From: Prevotella sp. CAG:1092
GTDB taxonomy: Bacteria; Bacteroidota; Bacteroidia; Bacteroidales; Bacteroidaceae
Assembly: GCA_000436915.1 (NCBI GenBank)
Contig: HF994041.1
Coordinates: 1-13,332, forward strand
Length of the DNA: 13,332 bases
Direction of reading: 5' to 3'
The translations under genes and the position numbers were made by a program. The notes beneath the pieces are model-generated. The model did not search any database. It was not told the DNA's origin and saw only the letters and a program-made list of their open reading frames with translations. This document shows, piece after piece, positions 1 to 6,690 of this stretch; the stretch's first letter is position 1; each line of letters begins with the position of its first letter.

Positions 1-40
1 GGGCTATGCGCTTGTTGGGCTTTCAGCCCGCCCCTGCCCA
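1..40 (-). repeat. REP-like GGGCT hairpin repeat, fragment cut by the window edge
   Basis: The plus strand carries GGGCT (17-21), a three-base loop and AGCCC (25-29), a perfect 5-bp stem. Further GGGC (1-4) and GCCC (36-39) blocks on either side could close an outer stem. Read on the minus strand this is GGGCTGAAAGCCC followed by a further GC-rich arm, the look of GGGCTGAAAGCCC-type intergenic repeats that I recall from Bacteroidetes genomes. GC content is far above the AT-rich flank. The left end is missing, so the full unit cannot be defined. Membership of a dispersed family is inference; the hairpin itself is seen directly. Confidence 0.4.
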
Positions 41-64
41 AATCCGAAACTTTAGTAGGTGTTT

Positions 65-150
65 GCTTATGCGACTATATGTTTTTGCTTATGCGACTAC
101 TCGTCTTTGTTCATGCGAATAGTCGCATAAGCTCACGCGACTATTCGCAT
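65..150. repeat. Cluster of ATGCGACTA direct and inverted repeats
   Basis: GCTTATGCGACTA occurs directly at 65-77 and 87-99. The same core appears inverted as TAGTCGCATAAGC at 120-132. A perfect 14-bp inverted repeat follows: ATGCGAATAGTCGC at 113-126 and GCGACTATTCGCAT at 137-150, with a 10-base loop. The core is therefore present about four times in 86 bases, in both orientations. It lies about 190 bp beyond the 3' end of the minus-strand LRR gene. The right arm is followed by TTTT on the plus strand, but there is no U-tract on the minus strand, so it does not look like the terminator of that gene. Function unknown; a dispersed repeat or protein-binding array is possible. Confidence 0.6.
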
Positions 151-326
151 TTTTCGATAGTATAAGTGCCTGCTTTATATTCCTTTGTTTTGCTACTCTC
201 GCCAGGAATAGTTACCGAGGCTGTAGACTCATTCGGAATAGTTAAGCCACAATCGGTCACTACAAAAACATTCTTGTCAATTTCTAACAACAGATTTGTG
301 TTAAAGCAACCTTTATTTTTGTATTA
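141..326 (-). pseudogene. Coding-like remnant downstream of the LRR gene
   Basis: The minus strand reads open for about 60 codons between an in-frame TAA (324-326) and a TAG stop (141-143). The composition looks like real secreted-protein sequence, with NVFVVTDCGLTIPNESTAS and then EYKAGTYTIEKCE. There is no ATG, so it cannot be a complete gene as it stands. It is in the same frame as the LRR gene just upstream, separated by the LRR stop at 342-344 and the second stop at 324-326. It may be the tail of an older, longer or different surface-protein gene. The stop codon sits inside the 14-bp inverted repeat. I do not recognise a family. Confidence 0.35.
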
Positions 327-341
327 TGTAGTTATGAAGCA

Positions 342-1796
342 TTATTGTATAATGACTTTTCGGAAAGAACCGTCGCTGTACTTTATAATGTTCAAGCCTG
401 TTGTTGATTCTGTTATGTGCTGACCATTGATGGTGTAACGAGAGATTTCCTTAACATCAGAAGTTGAATATGTTGATTCTACACCTGCAGGATCTACTTC
501 TTTAATCTTTAAGAAATCTTTCCAACAATTTGCAGCCATATATTCTTGATATGTGCCTTTCGGTATATAAAGTGTTGTATTTGTTTTTATGTTCTCATCA
601 AATGCGCAGTCAGTTATTATGGCAGGGGTGAGCATGTTGGCATATATGGAAGTCAATCCGTTACACTCCCGAAAGGCATTCGAGTCTATTTGAGTTAAAC
701 AAGAAGGCAAAAATAATGTAGTCAAACCGTTGCAACCATAAAATGCAGCGTAGCCAATAAAGGTCAATTTTGAAGGAAAAGCAAAAGAGGTAAGTTTCGC
801 ACAACCAACAAAGGCGGACATACCGATGGTGGTCACTTCTGAAGACAATTCTATAGAAGTAAGATTTACACAATGATAAAATGCTTCATTACCAACAGAA
901 GTCAGACTTGAAGACGCATTTAAAGAAGTCAGACTACTATTATAATAGAAAGCATTTTTTTCAATTGAAGAAACTGAAGCTGGAACGATATAGTCCTTTA
1001 TGTTATTCACCCATGCAGCAATGAGTTTTGATTTGTTCTTATTGAATAAAACTTTTCCATCAGAAGAATATTGAGGGTTCGCATCATCAACCATTACCGA
1101 TGTCAACCCATCGCATGAAGAAAATGCAGTAGCATCAATGGACGTCAAACGTGAGGGAATTTTCACTGATGAAAGTTTATTACATCCCCAAAAAGCATGT
1201 CCACCTATATCTGTCAAGTTTTTGGGCAACATCAGCGAGGACAGTTTGCTACACCCACTGAAAGCATAGTCTTCAATTGAAATTAAATTTTCAGGCATAG
1301 TTACTGAAACTAATCCACTACAATCATTAAAGGCTCTATAATATATACTGTTCACGCATGACGGCAAAACTATCGTCTGCAATCCATCAAGATAAGAGAA
1401 AAGATAGTCGCCTATACAAGATGTTTCGAATTTAGCTATATGATAGTTAGCGTTACCATAATATACGTTAAAACTACCATTGCCTACAAAATCCACATCA
1501 ACAATATCCAAATGCTGAAGATGTCCATCGTATTTGTCACCATTTTCATTATAATAGCATCCCGCCATCTGTCTGATGAACTGTAAATCATCTACATTCA
1601 GTTCACCAACAAGTTTTAGATTGGTAATTTGATTCCATTGCCATTCACTGCTTTCAACTTCACTTTGTAATCCACCGGATTTAATGTTCAGCGTGATTTG
1701 CGTTGTTGTTAAATCATTTTCTGCTTGTGATGTAAATGTACAAAGTAACAATAACGCCATGAACAAAACATGCCGTTTAATAAAAAACTTTCTCAT
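342..1796 (-). CDS. BspA-like leucine-rich repeat surface protein (TpLRR / LRR_5)
   Basis: Predicted secreted or surface protein of 484 residues. Residues 1-25 are a signal peptide (basic start, run of leucines, cleavage after SQA). Residues 53-80 resemble the N-terminal region of BspA-like proteins (ITNLKLVGELN, then FIRQMAG). From about 125 to 400 there are roughly ten 23-residue treponemal-type LRRs with the pattern AFxxCxxLxSxxLPxxLxxI. A break at 243-262 (DGKVLFNKNKSKLI) is typical of these proteins. The tail at 452-484, with YTINGQ, GLNIIKYSDGS and FRKVIIQ, matches the C-terminal segment common on exported Prevotella proteins and may be a type IX-like sorting signal. BspA relatives bind host proteins or other bacteria, but the ligand here cannot be told. 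The ATG at 1796 is chosen because it gives a complete signal peptide. The only good promoter on this strand lies about 465 bp upstream. Confidence 0.9.
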   Translation of the reverse strand: MRKFFIKRHVLFMALLLLCTFTSQAENDLTTTQITLNIKSGGLQSEVESSEWQWNQITNLKLVGELNVDDLQFIRQMAGCYYNENGDKYDGHLQHLDIVDVDFVGNGSFNVYYGNANYHIAKFETSCIGDYLFSYLDGLQTIVLPSCVNSIYYRAFNDCSGLVSVTMPENLISIEDYAFSGCSKLSSLMLPKNLTDIGGHAFWGCNKLSSVKIPSRLTSIDATAFSSCDGLTSVMVDDANPQYSSDGKVLFNKNKSKLIAAWVNNIKDYIVPASVSSIEKNAFYYNSSLTSLNASSSLTSVGNEAFYHCVNLTSIELSSEVTTIGMSAFVGCAKLTSFAFPSKLTFIGYAAFYGCNGLTTLFLPSCLTQIDSNAFRECNGLTSIYANMLTPAIITDCAFDENIKTNTTLYIPKGTYQEYMAANCWKDFLKIKEVDPAGVESTYSTSDVKEISRYTINGQHITESTTGLNIIKYSDGSFRKVIIQ

Positions 1797-2260
1797 AATA
1801 CATTTTTACTTGCCTACAGACTCCATACTCGGCATTAATAATTATTGGTATGACTTACTATATTACGAACGGAAAAATAAAAGCGTGAAATCTCCTCGTA
1901 ACCCATTCTACGTTCTGAGGCCTTCGCATTGCCCTACACTGCTGAATGAGCAATATCGAAGTCCACGCCAATATTATATATACACACCCTTTTTCGGAAA
2001 GTAATATTCAACAAAGCCTCAACAAGTAAGGTTTGCGGTTCATACATTCCGATAAAAGGGATGTGGCAATACACATTCCATGGACATCTACTGCTGCAAT
2101 ATTCGTGACAGTGTATGAAAGTTGCGAAGTTTCAGAACGCCAAGAATATAGCGTCAAGTAAACGCCTTTATATTTTGTCGTTATATAAAAATCCTGTCCT
2201 TTTTATATTTTGGTTATGTCACTATATAGCAATGACTTTAACAGAATAATATATCAAATG
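1797..2260 (-). other. Long gene-free leader or degraded region upstream of the LRR gene
   Basis: No complete gene can be supported here. If the promoter at 2261-2291 drives the LRR gene, this is an unusually long leader of about 460 nt. Short coding-like stretches exist on the minus strand in more than one frame, for example MYEPQTLLVEALLNITF and VCIYNIGVDFDIAHSAV in one frame near 1940-2040. These lack a start and overlap other open frames, so they look like decayed sequence or a conserved non-coding element. A small imperfect hairpin is formed by 2044-2050 and 2058-2064. No bacterial riboswitch class was recognised. Confidence 0.3.
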
Positions 2261-2291
2261 CAAAAATACATAAACTTTTGTAAATGGCAAA
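2261..2291 (-). promoter_or_regulatory. Bacteroidetes-type promoter, minus strand
   Basis: On the minus strand TTTG (2291-2288) is followed after exactly 19 bases by TATTTTTG (2268-2261), a full match to the Bacteroidetes consensus TTTG-N19-21-TAnnTTTG. Transcription should begin near 2257 and run towards the LRR gene, whose start is about 460 bp away. No other minus-strand TAnnTTTG was found between 1797 and 2260. AT-richness makes a chance match possible. Confidence 0.45.
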
Positions 2292-2586
2292 AAAATTAAA
2301 TAAAACTTACTAAGTAGCCGATTTTTTCAATCTCTTTATAACAATTTGGATAATTTCTTGTTTTATAAAACGTAAAATCATAAAACCAATAAAATGACTT
2401 AAATTATTAGCCTTCCGAGAAGGCTGCCTAGATTAATATATTTGGCATGATTACCCCAAGAAATTAATACAAAGGTTTTATCACCCAAGAGACCGTCAAC
2501 GCAACAAAATAGGCTATCTTGACAGATTTTTGGATAAGTCTTTATACCTTTTTGATAACGTCTTTTAAAAAGTGATGTTTTACAAA
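2292..2586. other. AT-rich gap with possible gene scrap
   Basis: About 300 bases without a supported gene. The minus strand has a 67-codon open frame at 2399-2602 whose middle part, KTFVLISWGNHAKY, faintly recalls the VxxLWGxxAQ motif of family 1 uracil-DNA glycosylases. The residues around it do not match, and the frame runs into the tandem repeats. It has no good promoter. It is recorded as a possible remnant only. Confidence 0.15.
2409..2425 (-). terminator. Possible terminator hairpin
   Basis: AGCCTTC (2409-2415) and GAAGGCT (2419-2425) form a perfect 7-bp stem with a 3-base loop. On the minus strand it is followed by AATAATTTAAGTC, only moderately U-rich. It would stop minus-strand transcription arriving from the repeat region before the LRR promoter. 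It lies inside the last codons of the weak 67-codon frame, which argues either against that frame or for its decay. Confidence 0.3.
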
Positions 2587-2678
2587 TTACCGAATGAAAC
2601 AATTATAAGTTACCGAATGAAACAATCATAAATTACCGAATGAATAAACAACAAATAACCGAAATGTTATTAAAATGT
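2587..2678 (+). repeat. Four 23-bp tandem repeats abutting the ATPase promoter
   Basis: The core TTACCGAATGA occurs at 2587, 2610 and 2633, and a degenerate fourth copy (TAACCGAAATG) at 2656, a strict 23-bp period. Units one and two differ at only 2 of 23 positions; units three and four keep mainly the ACCGAA core. The fourth unit ends at 2678, exactly where the -33 box of the ATPase promoter begins. The spacing of about two helical turns would put a bound protein on nearly the same face of the DNA at each copy. This looks like an operator or activator array for the gene that follows. The repeats are seen directly; the regulatory role is inferred. Confidence 0.75.
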
Positions 2679-2709
2679 TTGTTAGTTTAAAATGTTATTT
2701 GTATTTTTG
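2678..2709 (+). promoter_or_regulatory. Promoter of the ATPase gene
   Basis: TTTG at 2678-2681, a 20-base spacer and TATTTTTG at 2702-2709 match the Bacteroidetes housekeeping-sigma consensus. Transcription should start near 2713, giving a leader of about 16 nt before the ATG at 2729. There is no clear Shine-Dalgarno sequence; the leader is AT-rich, as is normal in this phylum. Confidence 0.65.
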
Positions 2710-2728
2710 CCTTTAAAATAATATAGTT

Positions 2729-4003
2729 ATGGTAAAGTATAAACATCGTATAGCTGATAGAATTTTAGAGCGAAAAGTTTTAGGAAAGGGAGCTGTTCTA
2801 ATCGAAGGTCCTAAGTGGTGTGGTAAGACAACAACAGCTAAACAACTTTCAAAGAGTATCCTTGATTTGGGAGACTCATCCGTTCTTATGCAAAGTTCAC
2901 AGCTGATAGAAATTGGTCCTAAGGCTTTATTAGAAGGAAAAACTCCACGACTTATTGACGAATGGCAAGCTTTACCTACAATTTGGGACTGCATTCGCAG
3001 CGAGGTTGACAGAAGAGGAGAGCCATCACAATTTATCTTAACGGGGTCGTCAGTTCTTCCCGAAGCTGAAGAAACCATTCATAGTGGAACAGGTAGATTT
3101 GCATACATCAAGATGAGAACGATGAGTTTATATGAATCTGGCGAATCAACAGGCAGTATCAGTCTTTCTGATTTATTTGAAGGCAAGTCTTTTGAAGTAT
3201 TGCAAAATGAAATGGATATTGACGAACTTGCATATCTCATCTGTCGTGGAGGTTGGCCATGGGCTACATTAATACCAAAAGAAGTTGCACTTGACCAAGC
3301 TTTCGACTATGTTGATTCTGTTGTACAGAAAGATATCCAACGTGTAGATAAAATCAAGCGAAGTCCAGATAGAGCAAGACTTTTATTACGCTCATATGCA
3401 AGAAATATCTCACAACAAATATCGTATGCCACTATTCGAAAAGATATGCTCGCAAACGATGCTAGTACATTAGACGAGGATACTGTGGCTGATTATGTAA
3501 AGGCATTGAAAAAATTATTTGTCATTGAAGATCTTGCAGCATGGAATCCAAATATTCGGAGTAAGGCAGCTATTAGGACTAGTGACACACGTCATTTTGT
3601 CGACCCGAGCATTGGTACCGCAGCATTAAGACTTGGTCCCAAAGACTTAATCAACGATTTACAATCATTTGGGTTATTCTTCGAAGATTTGGTAGTAAGG
3701 GATTTGCGTGTATATGCAGAGGCTTTGGATGGTGAACTTTATCATTACAGGGATAGTAGTGGTTTGGAATGCGACACCGTACTTCATCGACGCAATGGTA
3801 GTTATGCTCTTCTTGAAGTCAAGATAGGTGGAGAAAACAGAATTAATGAAGGAGCTGCTAACTTGTTAGCATTAGCTAAGAATATAGATACTAACAAAAT
3901 GTCTGCCCCATCATTTATGGCTGTTATTATAGGTGTTGGCAAGTATGCATATCAAAGAAAAGATGGTGTTTACGTTATACCAATTGGTTGTTTAAAAGAC
4001 TAA
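2729..4003 (+). CDS. AAA_14 / DUF4143 family ATP-binding protein
   Basis: Cytoplasmic ATPase of 424 residues, a usual length for the family. The Walker A loop is GPKWCGKT (27-34), Walker B is RLIDEWQ (74-80), and a sensor-1-like FILTGSS spans 102-108. GRFAYIKMRTMSLYE (122-136) and RGGWPWA (173-179) are typical of the IDEWQ-type branch. The DUF4143 region covers roughly 200-370. Its C-terminal part has E347-x-D349 and then E363-V-K365, the layout of a PD-(D/E)XK nuclease core as described for this superfamily. No partner gene adjoins it: it stands alone, with its own promoter and the 23-bp repeat array, between AT-rich gaps. The cellular role of these very common Bacteroidales proteins is not established; proposals include defence, stress response or nucleic-acid processing. 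The family assignment is firm and the function open. Confidence 0.9.
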   Translation: MVKYKHRIADRILERKVLGKGAVLIEGPKWCGKTTTAKQLSKSILDLGDSSVLMQSSQLIEIGPKALLEGKTPRLIDEWQALPTIWDCIRSEVDRRGEPSQFILTGSSVLPEAEETIHSGTGRFAYIKMRTMSLYESGESTGSISLSDLFEGKSFEVLQNEMDIDELAYLICRGGWPWATLIPKEVALDQAFDYVDSVVQKDIQRVDKIKRSPDRARLLLRSYARNISQQISYATIRKDMLANDASTLDEDTVADYVKALKKLFVIEDLAAWNPNIRSKAAIRTSDTRHFVDPSIGTAALRLGPKDLINDLQSFGLFFEDLVVRDLRVYAEALDGELYHYRDSSGLECDTVLHRRNGSYALLEVKIGGENRINEGAANLLALAKNIDTNKMSAPSFMAVIIGVGKYAYQRKDGVYVIPIGCLKD

Positions 4004-4040
4004 TTTTTTTAATATATAAGCATAAAATTATATAATAAAA

Positions 4041-4082
4041 AGCGTAGGTAAATATCTACGAAATATAGATTTTACCTACGCT
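4041..4082 (-). terminator. Strong hairpin terminator for the GH31 gene
   Basis: AGCGTAGGTAAA (4041-4052) pairs perfectly with TTTACCTACGCT (4071-4082). After a one-base bulge, ATCTA (4054-4058) pairs with TAGAT (4066-4070). On the minus strand the stem is followed directly by TTTTTATTATAT, a good U-tract, so it should end transcripts of the glycosidase, whose stop lies 33 bp before it. The plus-strand side has only a poor T-run, so it may stop ATPase transcripts less well. Confidence 0.75.
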
Positions 4083-4115
4083 AAGTATTGTTTGTATAAC
4101 TTTTCAATATTGTCT

Positions 4116-6614
4116 TTATAGCTTTATAGTTATAGCCTTGCCGCTATAATCTACGCTCTTGCCTGTGGCTGCAATGTTGCCTGCTGCGCAATTCTTGTTT
4201 ACCAAGATGATGTTGAACTTTCTGTTTTTCAACATTCCCTTGTAGTTACCCTTGCGGTCGCTGATGGTAAGCTCATGTGTGGCATCATTATATGTAAAGG
4301 TAATTTCGCTAAATGCTCCCTTCTCATAGTTGTAGTTGTCGCCCTCGTCTTCGTAGAGGATGAACGAACCATCGGCACCTGGATATACTCTTATTTCAAG
4401 GTTGTCCCAAGCTTTCTCACTTGCATACTGCACTTCAGGACCGAATGGTAATATAGAGCCAGCCTTAACGAATACTGGCATAATATTGATAGGACATGGA
4501 CGCAATACTTCTTGTCCGCCATCATATTGATTGTTGTCCCAGAAGTCGAACCATTTTGTACCCTTTGGCAAGTATACTTTCACAGGTGCTGCAGCCTGCT
4601 TAATGTCAGGATAAATGGTATGTCCATTCTTCTTGTTGTCGCGCCATGTGTATAGAGGATCTGTTACTGGTTTTACGAGCAGGTTGCGGCCAAACATATA
4701 TTCATCGTTCAGTCGTGTAGCCTTATGGTCATTCTTAAAGTCCATAACCAAAGCTCGCATCATAGTGCCGCTACGCTGTACGCAGTCGCCAGCCATACTA
4801 TAGATATATGGCAACAATCGATAGCGAAGCTTTATGGCATCTACCATAGCGTCGTAACACCATTCGCCCTTATTGCCAAACTTGTATATTTCGCTTTGCA
4901 TAGGCGACGAGCTGTGGTTACGCATTAGCGGCATGAAGGTGCCCCATTGCAACCATCGTGTATGTATTTCCTGTAAGGCTGGGTTTTTAGGGTCGTTACG
5001 ATAATCCCAATAGAAGAAGCCTCCGAGGTCGGTATTCCAGAAAGGAATTCCGCATAGAGAGAAGTTCAATCCCGAAGGCACCTGATTCTTCATCTCGTCC
5101 CAAGAACATTGTATGTCGCCACTCCATGATTGTGTGCCATAATGCTGAATACCAAACGATGCGCTACGAGTCATCTGGAATGAGCGCTTATAGTTGTTCT
5201 TCATAGCTCGTTGGTGCTCGTAGATACCCTTGTTGTGTACTAATGGGAACGCATTCTTCACACTTAGCCATGAACCATCGTAAGTCTGATAGTTCTCATC
5301 GCCAACTTTCTCAAAGTGGTCGGGTTCTGAAGAGTCTGTCCACCAGGCATCCATTCCCATATTGTAGAGATTGGTAAGATATTTCCAATAAATATCTCTT
5401 GCCTTAGGATTGAAAACATCATAAGGCATAGTACCACTTTTACGTGGCCAAGTGTCGAAAGGATAAAGGGCATTTATCTTCTTTAGCTCTTTGAAAGGTT
5501 CTGTCCATGGTCCGAAGTTTGCCCATATGCTTATCATCAAGTGAGCATTATTGTTGTGCACATACTTCACCATTTCCGCTGGACTCTTCAGTCGTGGTTC
5601 GCCCTGCGCCTTAAGTTTCTTAAGGTCTTCAGGCATATATTTTGTCCATGCAGGGTCGTTAACCTTATTAATATAGTAAGGATTTTGAAACTTCATGGCA
5701 TTCCAGTTAGAGTCGCATCCCCAGTATTGCCAGTCTTGCACAATACCATCGAGAGGAATCTGTAATTCGCGGAATTTGTCTACTACTCCTGCCAGCTCGT
5801 CACTTGTCTTATATCGTTCGCGGCATTGCCAATATCCCATAGTCCATAGTGGGAACATAGTAGCCTGACCAGTAAGTGTACGAATGGCAGAGATTACACC
5901 ATCTTGCGAACCATCATCATACATGAAATAATAGTCAGCGCATGTACCTACTTCGCTCGTCATGGTAGTGCCCTGCTCGTTGTCTTCATAATAAGACTTA
6001 CCTGCATTATCCCAATAAAGTCCGTAGCCTTTTTCGCTTGTGAAATAAGGAATATAGATATGAGTATTGTTGTTCCATAGTTCTACTTTGCGTCCACGTT
6101 GATTCATGTAAGTGTCGCGAAGTTGACCAAGACCATACACGGCTTCATCCTTGTCGAGAATGAAAGTCTGCGCCACCTTATATTTACCCTTGTTAGCCTC
6201 GTCGGTACGAGGAGTAAGCATGGTGCGAGTATCTTTTAGCAGAGTTTCGCCCTTGCTGTTGGCAAATGTTATCTCGCCAGTAGTAGAGTTTACGTTTACT
6301 GTAATGCGGTCGGAAGCAAGGCTTATGCCATCAACAGTATTAGTGGTCTTGAAGTTTTCAAACACCTCAGGAGTCATTATTACCGAGTAGCTCTTTTTCT
6401 TTACGCTACTACCTTTAGCAGCTTTCACCACTCTCACGATAGAAGGAGAATAAAACTCTATGCTGACGTCTTGGTTGTCTAATTTCAACTTCACGGCATT
6501 TGATAGCGTTCTTGTTTTCTTAGGCATCTTTGTTACCTTGGCATAGCTTTCTGCAGTACCCATCGTGGTGAGTCCTGCCATTAATACAGAAAGAAATAGT
6601 AGTTTACGATTCAT
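4116..6614 (-). CDS. Secreted glycoside hydrolase family 31 alpha-glycosidase
   Basis: Retaining alpha-glycosidase of 832 residues, probably periplasmic or surface-exposed. Residues 1-25 form a signal peptide ending near ESYA. An N-terminal beta-sandwich (about 40-240) includes GLGQLRDTYMNQRGRK. The GH31 barrel follows: PLWTMGYWQCRERY (255-268), DGIVQDWQYWG (289-299), the nucleophile loop DAWWTDSSEPD with D427, and SGDIQCSW with the acid/base D500. GIPFWNTDLGGF (522-533) lines the active site. A DUF5110-type beta domain (about 735-800, YPGADGSFILYEDEGD) closes the protein. There is no PA14 insert, unlike the longer xyloglucan alpha-xylosidases of Bacteroides. It could act on alpha-glucosides or alpha-xylosides; the substrate cannot be fixed from sequence, and no SusC/SusD pair is in view. 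It may have its own promoter, 51 bp upstream. Confidence 0.93.
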   Translation of the reverse strand: MNRKLLFLSVLMAGLTTMGTAESYAKVTKMPKKTRTLSNAVKLKLDNQDVSIEFYSPSIVRVVKAAKGSSVKKKSYSVIMTPEVFENFKTTNTVDGISLASDRITVNVNSTTGEITFANSKGETLLKDTRTMLTPRTDEANKGKYKVAQTFILDKDEAVYGLGQLRDTYMNQRGRKVELWNNNTHIYIPYFTSEKGYGLYWDNAGKSYYEDNEQGTTMTSEVGTCADYYFMYDDGSQDGVISAIRTLTGQATMFPLWTMGYWQCRERYKTSDELAGVVDKFRELQIPLDGIVQDWQYWGCDSNWNAMKFQNPYYINKVNDPAWTKYMPEDLKKLKAQGEPRLKSPAEMVKYVHNNNAHLMISIWANFGPWTEPFKELKKINALYPFDTWPRKSGTMPYDVFNPKARDIYWKYLTNLYNMGMDAWWTDSSEPDHFEKVGDENYQTYDGSWLSVKNAFPLVHNKGIYEHQRAMKNNYKRSFQMTRSASFGIQHYGTQSWSGDIQCSWDEMKNQVPSGLNFSLCGIPFWNTDLGGFFYWDYRNDPKNPALQEIHTRWLQWGTFMPLMRNHSSSPMQSEIYKFGNKGEWCYDAMVDAIKLRYRLLPYIYSMAGDCVQRSGTMMRALVMDFKNDHKATRLNDEYMFGRNLLVKPVTDPLYTWRDNKKNGHTIYPDIKQAAAPVKVYLPKGTKWFDFWDNNQYDGGQEVLRPCPINIMPVFVKAGSILPFGPEVQYASEKAWDNLEIRVYPGADGSFILYEDEGDNYNYEKGAFSEITFTYNDATHELTISDRKGNYKGMLKNRKFNIILVNKNCAAGNIAATGKSVDYSGKAITIKL

Positions 6615-6664
6615 TGTTATTAGGATTTAATTTTAAGTTTTCAATATATTGCTAAGTAGGTGTT

Positions 6665-6672
6665 CAAAATTA
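6665..6672 (-). promoter_or_regulatory. Possible -7 element for the GH31 gene
   Basis: The minus strand reads TAATTTTG (TAnnTTTG) 51 bp upstream of the glycosidase ATG and 19 bp past the acetyltransferase stop codon. No TTG is found at the proper -33 distance, so support is partial. If real, the glycosidase can be transcribed apart from the two genes upstream. Confidence 0.35.
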
Positions 6673-6690
6673 ATTTAAATGATTTTATCT

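Noticed and set aside
65..150. CRISPR array or integron attachment site
   Set aside because: Units are too short and irregularly spaced for CRISPR, and there is no cas or integrase gene nearby.
166..423. 85-codon plus-strand open frame across the LRR 3' end
   Set aside because: It lies opposite the LRR gene and the coding-like remnant, has no promoter and no family features.
1738..1742. Lipoprotein signal in the LRR protein (Cys19 after a leucine run)
   Set aside because: The residue before Cys is Leu, not Gly, Ala or Ser; a standard signal peptidase I site (SQA) follows.
1684..2004. 106-codon plus-strand frame overlapping the LRR start
   Set aside because: Half of it is antisense to the LRR signal peptide region; the other half is low-complexity coding-like sequence also open in other frames.
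2587..2678. CRISPR array or plasmid replication iterons
   Set aside because: Units are contiguous without spacers, and there is no replication initiator gene; position directly at a promoter fits regulation better.
5264..5473. Frames opposite or within the GH31 gene and other long genes
   Set aside because: They are shadows of well-supported coding sequence on the other frame or strand.
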